NCBI GenBank assembly: GCA_014800845.1
Contig: JAAVFJ010000003.1
Location: forward strand, 89,438 to 153,437
DNA length: 64,000 bases
Direction: 5' to 3'
From: Bacteroidales bacterium
Lineage (GTDB): Bacteria > Bacteroidota > Bacteroidia > Bacteroidales > Muribaculaceae
Both the position numbers and the translations under genes were made by a program. How positions within the stretch are numbered: the stretch's first letter is position 1; every line of letters begins with the position of its first letter. Shown here piece after piece: positions 35,952-44,005 of this stretch. The notes beneath the pieces were generated by a model. It was not told the origin of the DNA, did no database searches, and saw nothing but the letters and a program-made list of their open reading frames with translations.

Positions 35952-35996
35952 CTGCCTCCGGCCCCACAGCCGGCTCTGACAGAACAAAACATACAT

Positions 35997-36043
35997 GGCC
36001 GCATGAAATGACCTGACACTCAGTCAGTAAATTTCATGCGGTC
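35997..36043 (+). terminator. Terminator-like hairpin after spt
   Basis: GGCCGCATGAAAT and ATTTCATGCGGTC pair over 13 positions, with one G-T pair. It sits 46 bases past the stop codon. There is no strict T-run. The remaining bases to 36285 hold the promoter motif at 36141 and nothing else I can name. Confidence 0.55.
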
Positions 36044-36140
36044 ACTTCTATTTATTGACGCGGGGTTTCGGCTGTTTGTCCCCTGCGAAAAAAACGCACT
36101 CAATGTAGAAAAAAATTGGCGAAACTTCTGCGCTATATCA

Positions 36141-36148
36141 TAATTTTG
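36141..36148 (+). promoter_or_regulatory. -7 box for the pRiA4b ORF-3-like gene
   Basis: TAATTTTG matches the consensus, with a TTGG about 21 bases before it. A second candidate TAACTTCG follows at 36152. The leader would be about 130 bases. Confidence 0.45.
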
Positions 36149-36285
36149 CATTAACTTCGCAGTGAATTTTTCAACCTGTGTTATCAGGAACCGACGCTTA
36201 AAAGAGGACCATATTTTAATCCGATGCGGTCACTAACTTTTCAGCGCTGCAGATGTTATGATTATTAGAAAAAATTATAGAATCC

Positions 36286-36825
36286 ATGATATACAGATTT
36301 AAAGTCGTTTCTGACGAAGCGGATAATTTCCGACGTGAAATAGAAATTGATGCCGACGCATCATTCCTTGAACTTCGCAACGCTATTCTCGACAGCGTGG
36401 GCTATACGAAGGATGAGATGGACTCATTCTTCCTCTGTGACGATGACTGGAGCAAGCACGAGGAGATAACCCTCGAGGACATGGGCTCCGGTTCCGATGA
36501 GGATGTGTGGATTATGGAAGACACCCACATCAACGAGCTCGTGGAGGAAGAGGGACAGCGCCTCATCTTCGTGTTCGATTATCTTACGGAGCGCAGCTTC
36601 TTCATGGAGCTTAAGAAAATAATCCCCGGCAAGACTCTGTTGGACCCTCTCTGCACTCGCAAGGAGGGCAAGGCCCCTGCGCAGCACGTAAGTCTCGATG
36701 AGTTTGAAGCCAAGGTAGACAAGCGCGCGGCAGCCGCAGCCACCGATATGGACCTGGACGCCGACCTCTACGGTGACTCTCAGTTTGACATAAACGAGCT
36801 CCCCGAGGGCCTCGAAGAATTCTAA
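36286..36825 (+). CDS. Plasmid pRiA4b ORF-3-like protein
   Basis: A 179-residue acidic protein that matches the N-terminal part of the pRiA4b ORF-3/IS1096 TnpR-like family: MIYRFKVVSDEADNFRREIEIDADASFLELRNAI followed by FFLCDDDWSKHEEITLED. The last 60 residues are low-complexity and acidic, with no clear domain. The cellular function of the family is not known. It is monocistronic, flanked by its own promoter motif and terminator. No sign of a mobile element surrounds it. Confidence 0.75.
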   Translation: MIYRFKVVSDEADNFRREIEIDADASFLELRNAILDSVGYTKDEMDSFFLCDDDWSKHEEITLEDMGSGSDEDVWIMEDTHINELVEEEGQRLIFVFDYLTERSFFMELKKIIPGKTLLDPLCTRKEGKAPAQHVSLDEFEAKVDKRAAAAATDMDLDADLYGDSQFDINELPEGLEEF

Positions 36826-36858
36826 AGCCACCCGGCCCCCTAATTCCCCCAAACAAAA

Positions 36859-36900
36859 TTAGCCTCCACCCCGCAACCTTAGCGGTGTGGAGGCTAATTG
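36859..36900 (+). terminator. Terminator after the pRiA4b ORF-3-like gene
   Basis: TTAGCCTCCACCCCGC and GCGGTGTGGAGGCTAA form a 16-bp stem with one G-T pair-type mismatch, 33 bases past the stop. Confidence 0.75.
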
Positions 36901-36952
36901 TCGCTGTATACCTACCCTCCCCCCCCGGAGCTTAGGCTTCCATTCCCCCGAC

Positions 36953-37029
36953 CGCCCCAACATGCGCCGTTGAATGGCTTATGTTGGGGCGCCATGCGTT
37001 TGCCGTTTATGGGGAATAAGTTAAAATGG
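36953..37029. repeat. Dispersed hairpin element, copy R1
   Basis: CGCCCCAACAT (36953-36963) pairs exactly with ATGTTGGGGCG (36981-36991). The right flank GGCGCCATGCGTTT...GGGGAATAAGTTAAAAT is closely similar to the flank of a second hairpin at 50600-50644. It lies between the terminator of the upstream gene and heptamer array A4. Confidence 0.7.
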
Positions 37030-37057
37030 TTGAATATCACCTCTCTGTGGCGCTTCC

Positions 37058-37140
37058 TCTAAAACCTAACAGCCATGTATCAGGACCTAACCCTAAAGTC
37101 TCAGAGAATTAGCGGAGTCTAAACCCTAAACCCTAACCTA
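37058..37140 (-). repeat. Heptamer G-rich array, copy A4
   Basis: On the plus strand blocks such as CCTAACCCTAAAG and CTAAACCCTAAACCCTAACC show a 7-bp CCCTAAA period with interruptions. On the minus strand, the sense of the Sel1 gene, the array is G-rich and begins with the TAG stop codon itself (37140-37138). Confidence 0.75.
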
Positions 37141-37677
37141 TTTCCTGCGGGGGCGCTTCGCCGGTGCGGGTAGGTCTTTTAGCTCGGCTTCGGCTTCGGG
37201 GATACCGGCTTTGGCAGCACGGGTGTAATAGTATCTGGCTTTTTCTATGTCGCGTGGCATTCCCACTCCGTCGCGATAGAGTCTTGCCAGATAGAACGCG
37301 GCGTCGGCATCCCCCTGCTCGGCTGCTCGCCAATACCATTCGCCGGCTATTCGCAAGTCTTGCTGCACGCCGGTGCCCGTCGCAAAACAATAGCCTATCT
37401 CAAACTGCGCCAACGCATGGCCGTTGCGTGCGGCGCGCCTAAACCAATAGGCCGCCTCCTCGGGATTAGATTTCATGCCCAGTCCATCAAGATACATTAG
37501 CCCAAGCTGATACTGAGCATCCCCATTACCCTCCTTTGCAAGACTGCCGAAGCACTTGAAGGCTTCGATGTAGTTACCGGATTGAAGCATGTTGAGACCC
37601 TCATCGTAAGAGGATTGCTGAGCACATGAAAGCAAAGCGGCACCACACATGAGCACCGCACAGATAAATCTTCGCAT
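37138..37677 (-). CDS. Sel1-repeat protein
   Basis: A 179-residue exported protein with a signal peptide, possibly a lipoprotein (MRRFICAVLMCGAALLSCAQQ, cysteine in LLSC). It is built from about four Sel1-like repeats of 36 residues, with signatures such as GDAQYQLGLMYLDGLG, GHALAQFEIGYCFATGTG and GDADAAFYLARLYRDGVG. Such repeats form protein-binding solenoids. It starts two bases after the stop of the sugar-phosphate transferase gene, so the two are cotranscribed and may work together at the envelope. The stop lies in array A4. Confidence 0.9.
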   Translation of the reverse strand: MRRFICAVLMCGAALLSCAQQSSYDEGLNMLQSGNYIEAFKCFGSLAKEGNGDAQYQLGLMYLDGLGMKSNPEEAAYWFRRAARNGHALAQFEIGYCFATGTGVQQDLRIAGEWYWRAAEQGDADAAFYLARLYRDGVGMPRDIEKARYYYTRAAKAGIPEAEAELKDLPAPAKRPRRK

Positions 37678-37679
37678 GA

Positions 37680-39068
37680 TTAATAGGCATTTTTATCGCG
37701 ACCAAAGGCGCTGAGAATGGTGAGGAAGATGATTTTCACATCGAGGAAGAAGTTCCAATGATGTATGTACCACACGTCATATTCCACCCTCTTTTCCATC
37801 TGCCAGAGATGTTTCGTTTCGCCGCGGAAGCCGTTGATTTGCGCCCATCCGGTTATGCCCGGTTTGATGGCGTGACGCACCATATATTTGTCAATCAGGC
37901 GGCTGTAGTCCACCGTCTGCGAAAGCATGTGAGGACGCGGACCTACTACGCTCATGTGGCCCATTAGCACGTTGAAAAACTGCGGCAATTCATCGATTGA
38001 TGTGCGACGCAGCAGGTTGCCGAACTTGGTCTTACGCGGGTCATTTTCAGTGGCCTGCAATTTATCGGCGTCCTTATTCACCCTCATTGTCCTGAATTTC
38101 AGGCAAGTAAAGTCCTTACCCCTTATTCCGGTACGTACCTGCTTGAAGAAAATAGGCCCCGGCGATGAGCGCTTGATGCCTATGATAATTGGGAGCGCCC
38201 AGATAGGGAAGGTCAAGACAACAGGGAGCGACACACATATATCGAATATTCTCTTAATCAGGCTGTTGACAGACCGGTTAAGCGGTGAAACCGTGTGAGT
38301 GAGCGACGGGATGGAGCCAATATTGCCGGGAATAAAATGGCCGTAAAGCGAGCGGGGCAAGTCAGGCAGATAGATAAACTCAATGCCCATCTCGTCAGCC
38401 ACCTCCATAGCCTTGCGCAACTCCTCTTTACGGTTGCCGGAGGGGGAATAGAATATCATGTCGATATTGTTGTTCCTCACAAATTCGCGCAACTCATGAA
38501 GTGGGGCTGTGTAGTAGTCGGCGAAGCGCTGCCGGGCCGTGTGGTCATCGTCGAAGATACCCATGATTCTGTAGCCGTAGCCGGCATCACCCTGCAGCTG
38601 CGAACGCAGGAAATCGGCAGTGGAGTTAGCGCCAACAAGGGCTACACGTCTGAAATTCAAGCCCATGCGGCGCAATTTTTTGAGCAGGGCGTGGGAGGTA
38701 AGCCACCACAGACTCATCAGCACGAAATAGAGCCCCATGAAGTAGCCGCCCGACAACCAGCCGATGTCAAACATATCAAGCAGGTAGACTACGGCCGTTA
38801 TGGTAGCACCGTAGACTATTGTGCTCTTGAAGACCTCGAGCACAAGCCTGTCGGCATAGAGTATCCTGATCTTATGGATATGCGAAAAGAGCAGAGCCAC
38901 AGGCACATAGGCGGCATTGACTGCCAGGAACATGAGCTTGCTTTTGAATTCCGGGGAGACATGCCCGAAAAAAGTGCATACAAGCCAATAAACAAGATTG
39001 ATTACAGCAAAATCGCCTATAATCAACCCTGCTTGCAGATATTTTCCAAGTCGAATTCTTCCGGTCAT
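37680..39068 (-). CDS. Undecaprenyl-phosphate sugar phosphotransferase (polyprenyl glycosylphosphotransferase)
   Basis: Starts surface polysaccharide synthesis by moving a sugar-1-phosphate, often glucose or galactose, onto undecaprenyl phosphate at the inner membrane. I use the ATG at 39068 (MTGRIRLGKYLQ), since the track start at 39143 is a GTG. The 462 residues have four N-terminal helices, a central Rossmann-like domain (RRVALVGANSTADFLRSQL), a fifth helix (VVLTFPIWALPIIIGIKR) and the catalytic domain (FFKQVRTGIRGKDFTCLKFRTMRVN, TSIDELPQFFNVLMGHMSVVGPRP). It is about 16 kb from the export operon at 54.5-62.6 kb, which it may serve. Confidence 0.93.
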   Translation of the reverse strand: MTGRIRLGKYLQAGLIIGDFAVINLVYWLVCTFFGHVSPEFKSKLMFLAVNAAYVPVALLFSHIHKIRILYADRLVLEVFKSTIVYGATITAVVYLLDMFDIGWLSGGYFMGLYFVLMSLWWLTSHALLKKLRRMGLNFRRVALVGANSTADFLRSQLQGDAGYGYRIMGIFDDDHTARQRFADYYTAPLHELREFVRNNNIDMIFYSPSGNRKEELRKAMEVADEMGIEFIYLPDLPRSLYGHFIPGNIGSIPSLTHTVSPLNRSVNSLIKRIFDICVSLPVVLTFPIWALPIIIGIKRSSPGPIFFKQVRTGIRGKDFTCLKFRTMRVNKDADKLQATENDPRKTKFGNLLRRTSIDELPQFFNVLMGHMSVVGPRPHMLSQTVDYSRLIDKYMVRHAIKPGITGWAQINGFRGETKHLWQMEKRVEYDVWYIHHWNFFLDVKIIFLTILSAFGRDKNAY

Positions 39069-39162
39069 GGAGGCTAAACTGTGTGTTGCGCTCTGTAAGA
39101 TTTCAGATGGGGGGCCGCTCTCTTTCGGAAAGGGGCTCACCACTGCTGAAAATAAGATGAAA

Positions 39163-39211
39163 GTGTGTCAAAATAGTTTTGGCTTCTTGAGCCTAACCAA
39201 TCTTGACACAC
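39163..39211 (-). terminator. GTGTGTCA hairpin downstream of the DUF349 gene
   Basis: GTGTGTCA (39163-39170) and TGACACAC (39204-39211) are exact inverted copies and enclose a smaller GGCT/AGCC stem. It follows the DUF349 stop codon in the minus direction. The same arm type occurs near 62-143 and 59207-59234. Confidence 0.45.
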
Positions 39212-39230
39212 CTTATTCTAATACACTTAG

Positions 39231-41144
39231 TTACTTTGCAGTCTTCTCATCGAAGAGTTTGATTTTCTGCTCAAGTTCCTTGATTTCGTCTTTGATTCGC
39301 TGAGTGCGACGCTCCATTTCGCGGAGCATATTGTTGCCCTCTTTGCTCTTTATGTTGAAGAAACCGAGGTTATTTTCAAATGTCTTGAGCTCACCGCGCT
39401 TCTGCTCGAGAGCACGCACGAGACGCTGACGCTCGCTGTTGATCTGGCGGCCGTCGCCACTCATTGATTCCAGGCGCTTCTCGAAGTTGTTCATGCGGGC
39501 GCGGCTCTCGCGTAAATCGAAATTCTCTCGGATGGCATTGAGAGTAGAGCGATACTCATCATAGAGCTTATCCTTCACCTTGAAGGGCACGTGGCCAATG
39601 GCATTCCAGCGTGCCTGCTGTTCCTTGAGAGCTTCGATCACCTCAGAGCGGGAAGCATCAGAGGGGATAGCCTTCAGAGCCTCGATTACGAGACGCTTGG
39701 CAGCCAGGTTTTCATTTTCCTCCTGACGGCGACCGGCCATATCCTTCTTGCGGGCATCGAAGAAGTGATTGCAAGCAGCCATGAAGCGCTGCCAGATGCT
39801 GTCGCTGTGGCGGCGGGCTACGCTGCCGATAGTCTTCCACTCAGCCTGCAGCGCAATGATCTGCTCGGCAGTAGCCTTGAAGTCGGTGCTGTCCTTGAGA
39901 GCCTCGGCGCGTTCGCAGAGCTTGATTTTCTTCTCCAGATTAGAAGCAAGTTCCTCCTTGGTTTTGGTGAAGAACTCAGCCTTGCGGGTGAAGAAGTCAT
40001 CGCATGCCTTACGGAAACGGGTGTAGAGCGCGTTGTTTACCTTGCGAGAAGCAAAGCCGAGCTCCTTCCAGCGGGCCTGCATATTCTTGATAGACTCGGT
40101 TACTTTCTCAAATTCACCGAAAGTCTTGATTTCATCAATATTTATAGCTTCAATCTCTTCACACAGACGGGTCTTGGCCTCCTCGTTGGCCTGTTCCTCC
40201 TGTTTGCGAGCCTCAAAGAAATCCTGATGGCGCTTGTTTACCAGCGTTGAAGCCTCCTTAAACTGCGCCCAGATTTCCTCGCGGTATTCTTTAGCCACGG
40301 GGCCGGTAGCACGCCAGAGGTCATGCAGAGCCTGCAGCTTTTTGAAAGCATTGATCACATCGGCTTCATCGGCAAGCATGCGGGCCTGCTCCACGAGGCT
40401 CTGCTTGATTTCCAGATTCTTCTTGAAGTCAAGCTCGCGCAGCTCCTTGTTCATCTTGAGGCAGTCATAAATCTGCTCCACGATGAGCTGATAAGTCTTC
40501 CACAGGTCGGTCACGGCAGTGGGGGGAACGTCGGCCGGTTTCTTGAATTCCTCCTGCAGCTCGCGCACCTCATTGATGTGGACATTCACATTATCAATGT
40601 CAGCAGCTATTGCCTTGAGGCGGTCGATGATTTCATTCTTCCGAGCGAGGTTGTTCTGACGGCGCTCCTCTTCCTCAGCCAGATAGGCCGCGCGCATTTC
40701 TTTGAAAGCACCTAAGAGGTCCTTAAACTCAATCTCAACGGGATCCGGAGCCGAGGTGAATGACTCACCGGGGGTGGCTTCAGCTGCAAACTTCTCACAT
40801 TCTGCCTCAAGCTCAGCGTTGCGCAATACGTAAAACGCCTGCTTGAGCACAGCCACATTCTTATGATGGTCAGCCTTGCGGTTTTCTACTATATCCTTAA
40901 GCACAGCGACCAGTTCCTCCTTAGACATGGAGAAATAGTTCTGCTGCTCCTCAGCCTGAGCATCGTCAGTCTGAGCAGATTCTGCGGACTCGTCAGCCAC
41001 AGCGGGAGCTGCCTCGGCAGAGGCCTCTTCGGATTCAGTCACAACGGGAGCGGCAGCCTCGGCTGCCTGGGGTTCCTGACCCTCGGCTGAGGGGCGGGGA
41101 GTAGCGGTCTCTTCAGCGGGGATCGCCTTTTCAAGCTCGTTCAT
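39231..41144 (-). CDS. DUF349 domain protein
   Basis: A 637-residue cytoplasmic protein from the start MNELEKAIPAEETATP (41144). A Glu/Ala/Pro-rich tail of about 80 residues comes first. The rest is almost wholly helical coiled coil, with several DUF349 repeats recognisable by the W-x-x-x-G/R patterns (LQAEWKTIGSVARRHSDSIW, EQQARWNAIGHVPFKVKDKLY, MQARWKELGFASRKVNNALY). The molecular function is undefined in Bacteroidetes. It is transcribed alone, from a TAAATTTG box at 41221. Confidence 0.9.
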   Translation of the reverse strand: MNELEKAIPAEETATPRPSAEGQEPQAAEAAAPVVTESEEASAEAAPAVADESAESAQTDDAQAEEQQNYFSMSKEELVAVLKDIVENRKADHHKNVAVLKQAFYVLRNAELEAECEKFAAEATPGESFTSAPDPVEIEFKDLLGAFKEMRAAYLAEEEERRQNNLARKNEIIDRLKAIAADIDNVNVHINEVRELQEEFKKPADVPPTAVTDLWKTYQLIVEQIYDCLKMNKELRELDFKKNLEIKQSLVEQARMLADEADVINAFKKLQALHDLWRATGPVAKEYREEIWAQFKEASTLVNKRHQDFFEARKQEEQANEEAKTRLCEEIEAINIDEIKTFGEFEKVTESIKNMQARWKELGFASRKVNNALYTRFRKACDDFFTRKAEFFTKTKEELASNLEKKIKLCERAEALKDSTDFKATAEQIIALQAEWKTIGSVARRHSDSIWQRFMAACNHFFDARKKDMAGRRQEENENLAAKRLVIEALKAIPSDASRSEVIEALKEQQARWNAIGHVPFKVKDKLYDEYRSTLNAIRENFDLRESRARMNNFEKRLESMSGDGRQINSERQRLVRALEQKRGELKTFENNLGFFNIKSKEGNNMLREMERRTQRIKDEIKELEQKIKLFDEKTAK

Positions 41145-41220
41145 GGAGATGAATTGGGGTTTGATTCGGGTAAGATAATTCTCGTGATTACTGGCCGCCG
41201 GACGCATCCGGGCGGGGTGA

Positions 41221-41228
41221 CAAATTTA
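41221..41228 (-). promoter_or_regulatory. -7 box of the DUF349 gene
   Basis: CAAATTTA on the plus strand reads TAAATTTG on the minus strand, 76 bases before the chosen start. Confidence 0.5.
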
Positions 41229-41302
41229 ATACAAATTTTTGTAACCGCGAAATATTTTTGAAAAACAATGATTTAGGGACTCTTTGCTTGCGCCTCAAGC
41301 GG

Positions 41303-42133
41303 TTATTCCTTGACTACGCGAGCGCTGATGATGCGCACATCCTGCACCGGACGGTCCTGCTGCCCGGTGGGCTCATTCTGTATTTTTTCCACTGTGTCCA
41401 TGCCCTTGATTACTTCGCCGAACACGGTGTACTGGCCGTCGAGATGAGGCGTGCCTCCTACGGTGGTGTAAGCCTCGATGGCTGCCGCGGGCATCTCCAC
41501 AGCTGCCACATTAGCTTCCGTCTGCTCAATCAGAGCTTTCTGCAGTGACTCAAGGCCCACGGAGTCGCCGGCAGCCTGCATCTCGCGGATTTTAGGCATA
41601 TTCTCCTTCACGAGATTGCTGAAATACTGCTGCTTGGCCTCGTCGCCCATGCGCTGTTCGAAGCGTTTAAGCATCTGAGGCTGATACTTCTGGCCGGTCA
41701 CTATATAGAATTGGCTGCCGGAGCTGCGGCGCTCGGGGTTCACCTGGTCGCCGGTACGGGCGGCCGCCAGTGCGCCATATTTGTGGAAATGCTGCGGGTA
41801 ATTAATCTCAGCGGGGAGGGTGTAATCCGGAGAGCCGGCACCCAGACGGGCGTTGCTGTCGGCATTCTTAGAATCCGGGTCACCGGTCTGCACCATGAAA
41901 TCCTTGATTACACGATGGAAGAGAAGTCCGTCATAGTAACCCTCCTTCACGAGTTTCAGGAAATTGTCGCGGTGCGCGGGGGTGTCATTATAGAGTCTGA
42001 TGAGGATGTCGCCGTCGGTGGTGGTAAACAGCACCTCGGGTTCATTGGATCGGTTGTTCATATCCGGAGTCTGGGAATAGGCGGTGAATGTCAGCAACAT
42101 GCACCATATTAAAAATAGAAAATTCTTTTTCAT
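41303..42133 (-). CDS. Periplasmic cyclophilin-type peptidyl-prolyl isomerase
   Basis: Speeds cis-trans isomerisation of proline bonds in exported proteins. The 276-residue protein has a signal peptide (MKKNFLFLIWCMLLTFTAYSQ). Cyclophilin motifs are GLLFHRVIKDFMVQTGDP, RRSSGSQFYIVTG and LDGQYTVFGEVIKGMD. Between the last two lies an extra helical stretch of about 60 residues (roughly 155-215) that ordinary cyclophilins lack. It follows the 42139 gene by five bases and is likely cotranscribed with it. Confidence 0.93.
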   Translation of the reverse strand: MKKNFLFLIWCMLLTFTAYSQTPDMNNRSNEPEVLFTTTDGDILIRLYNDTPAHRDNFLKLVKEGYYDGLLFHRVIKDFMVQTGDPDSKNADSNARLGAGSPDYTLPAEINYPQHFHKYGALAAARTGDQVNPERRSSGSQFYIVTGQKYQPQMLKRFEQRMGDEAKQQYFSNLVKENMPKIREMQAAGDSVGLESLQKALIEQTEANVAAVEMPAAAIEAYTTVGGTPHLDGQYTVFGEVIKGMDTVEKIQNEPTGQQDRPVQDVRIISARVVKE

Positions 42134-42138
42134 GATAC

Positions 42139-42519
42139 TTAAATCGAGCTGGATGGATGAACGCGCTTGTAGATTCTGCGGAAATTGTCGTCAGCTTCAC
42201 GCAGTTCATCGACACGCGAGAGGTAGTCTTCGCCCCAGATGCAGGAAAGCAACGAGGGGAGATAGGCTTTCTCTCTATCCTTGTCAATGGCTATTTTAAG
42301 CAGCGTATCAATCTCTTCTTCAAAGTGAACGGGGTCGATGGCATGCAGGAAGCGTGCGGCGCTTGCAGCAAACTGACCGGTCTGGTCAACGCGGCCTATA
42401 TTCTCCACAGCCAGACCTACTGCCACGGAATTAGTATCTATGTTATTTACCAAATAATCATAGGAAACCATTCCGTCCACGTCCGATGCGAGTAATTTTT
42501 CGGTACTGTTCATATCCAT
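42139..42519 (-). CDS. Hypothetical protein
   Basis: A 126-residue acidic, probably all-helical cytoplasmic protein that I do not recognise. The start is either MDMNSTEKLLASDVDG at 42519 or the ATG two codons later; the longer track start at 42570 would overlap the -7 box. Recurrent EEID, DKDREK and WGEDYL stretches give no family. It is followed five bases later by the cyclophilin gene. The TACTTTTG promoter lies 20 bases upstream. Confidence 0.65.
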   Translation of the reverse strand: MDMNSTEKLLASDVDGMVSYDYLVNNIDTNSVAVGLAVENIGRVDQTGQFAASAARFLHAIDPVHFEEEIDTLLKIAIDKDREKAYLPSLLSCIWGEDYLSRVDELREADDNFRRIYKRVHPSSSI

Positions 42520-42538
42520 AAAAATCTCTTTAACCCTG

Positions 42539-42573
42539 CAAAAGTAGCAAAAATATTTCGGTATTAACACAAA
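42539..42573 (-). promoter_or_regulatory. Promoter for the hypothetical-cyclophilin operon
   Basis: On the minus strand TTTG (42573-42570) and TACTTTTG (42546-42539) are separated by 23 bases, a little long but inside the accepted range. Confidence 0.5.
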
Positions 42574-42587
42574 AAGAGGTAAATTTG
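42557..42587 (+). promoter_or_regulatory. Promoter for the cytidylate kinase-like gene
   Basis: TTCG (42557-42560) and TAAATTTG (42580-42587) are separated by 19 bases. The promoter overlaps its divergent neighbour. The leader of about 118 bases holds a TGTGGCTT-CATT-AAGCCACA hairpin (42669-42688). Confidence 0.5.
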
Positions 42588-42710
42588 TGCGAATTTTGCT
42601 GACAGACTATTTGGAGAGCCCTCTCAGGGACCCCTGATGATGCGCCCTAAATGGTTTATTATTAAGGTTGTGGCTTCATTAAGCCACATAATACTAATGA
42701 GTTGACAAAC

Positions 42711-43346
42711 ATGTCTGACCCGAAATTTGTTATAGTTATAGGTCGTCAGTATGGCAGCGGTGGTCGCAAGCTTGGCAAGCGCTTAAGCGAGCGTCTGGGC
42801 GTGGCCTACTACGACAAGGAACTGCTGAGCGAAGCTGCCTCCCGGCTCGGCTTTCGTGCCGATCTGCTTGAAAAAGCTGACGAACGCCCACCTTCCCCGC
42901 TTCGCTCCATGCTCGGAGCTAATCTGGGAAGCAGCACATGGTTCACAAGCGGCGCTATGCACTCCGACACTATATATAAGGTGCAGAGCGATGTCATTCG
43001 CGCTATTGCCGAGCAGGGTTCATGTGTGATTGTAGGGCGCACGGCCGACTACATCCTGCGTGACCACCCGGGGCTCCTGAGCATCTTCCTCCACGCCGAC
43101 ATCGAGGACCGCGTGAAGGAGGTTATGACTAACGAAGCTCCGGACAAATCCTATCGAGAAGTGCGCGAACAGATTGAGAAGCGTGACGCTGACCGCAAGG
43201 CCTACTATAATAATTACACAGGCCGCAACTGGGGTGTAGCCTCAAACTATCACCTCACCCTCTCAAGTTCCCGCCTTCCGCTCGAAGCCATAGAAGAGCT
43301 GATTCTGTCAGCTCTACGCACCTCCATTCCCCTCTCCGCCGATTGA
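42711..43346 (+). CDS. Cytidylate kinase-like family protein
   Basis: A 211-residue P-loop protein. I prefer the ATG at 42711 (MSDPKFVIVIGRQYGSGG) over the TTG of the track. The N-terminal GRQYGSGGRKLGKRL is the P-loop, and the region EQGSCVIVGRTADYIL and RVKEVM carry lid-like residues. Family members are related to Cmk, but true cytidylate kinase activity is unproven, and a separate Cmk usually exists. It is followed after 48 bases by the HdeD-like gene. Confidence 0.85.
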   Translation: MSDPKFVIVIGRQYGSGGRKLGKRLSERLGVAYYDKELLSEAASRLGFRADLLEKADERPPSPLRSMLGANLGSSTWFTSGAMHSDTIYKVQSDVIRAIAEQGSCVIVGRTADYILRDHPGLLSIFLHADIEDRVKEVMTNEAPDKSYREVREQIEKRDADRKAYYNNYTGRNWGVASNYHLTLSSSRLPLEAIEELILSALRTSIPLSAD

Positions 43347-43394
43347 TTCAGCCATCGTCAACTCTGAAGTAAACACCTTAAGCAAAATAATATT

Positions 43395-43973
43395 ATGAAC
43401 AACAAGTCTTATCTCTACTCCTACCTGCTCACCCTCATAGGGGGCGTGTTGCTGGTAGTAATGCAGGGGCGTGAAAATCTCTTCCAGGCCATCGCAATCA
43501 TAGTAGGGCTGCTCTTCCTCATCCCCGGAATCGCCACACTTTTCAGAGTTTTCTTCCCCTCGAAAGTGGCAAAGATGGCAGGTGAACGGCCGGGCGCCGG
43601 CCTGGTGGTCGTAGCAGCGGCATCGACCATCTTCGGCATCATCCTGGTGGTAGCTCCTCATCTGTTTGTAAACTTCATGGTCTACGCCTTCGGCACACTT
43701 CTGATTATCTGCGGCTTAGTGCAGCTGTTCAACTTCCTACCCGGCCTCAGTAATCTGGGGTTGCCGAAATGGTATCTGGCCACACCAATATTGAGCGTGC
43801 TAATAGGCATCCTCATCATGGTGATCGGTGCTGACAAGATTCTCAACATTTTGGCGCTGATTACCGGCATCGTCCTCATCGTCTACAGCGTGAACGGACT
43901 TATAGGCTTCACTGACCGCTCCAAGAGAGTGAAGCATGGCGGCGTTACTGGCCGTGTGGTCAATATAGAATAA
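43395..43973 (+). CDS. HdeD/DUF308 family membrane protein
   Basis: A 192-residue protein with about six membrane helices, for example YLLTLIGGVLLVVMQG, AIIVGLLFLIPGIATLF and WYLATPILSVLIGILIMVIG. It belongs to the short-helix DUF308 group that includes E. coli HdeD, linked to acid resistance there. The function in this organism is unknown. It is probably cotranscribed with the kinase-like gene and precedes rnpB. Confidence 0.8.
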   Translation: MNNKSYLYSYLLTLIGGVLLVVMQGRENLFQAIAIIVGLLFLIPGIATLFRVFFPSKVAKMAGERPGAGLVVVAAASTIFGIILVVAPHLFVNFMVYAFGTLLIICGLVQLFNFLPGLSNLGLPKWYLATPILSVLIGILIMVIGADKILNILALITGIVLIVYSVNGLIGFTDRSKRVKHGGVTGRVVNIE

Positions 43974-44005
43974 TCTCTCATCCCCCCCTCTCTCCACAAA
44001 ATAAA

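Noticed and set aside
36286-36825. Transposon remnant, because the family name includes IS1096 TnpR
   Set aside because: The gene has its own promoter motif and terminator, with no inverted repeats or transposase near it. The name reflects history only.
38295-39077. 260-residue plus-strand ORF opposite the sugar-phosphate transferase
   Set aside because: It mirrors the coding strand of a clear family member and shows no motif of its own.
39591-40250. 219-residue plus-strand ORF opposite DUF349
   Set aside because: Leu/Glu-rich antisense of a helical protein. There is no independent promoter or family match.
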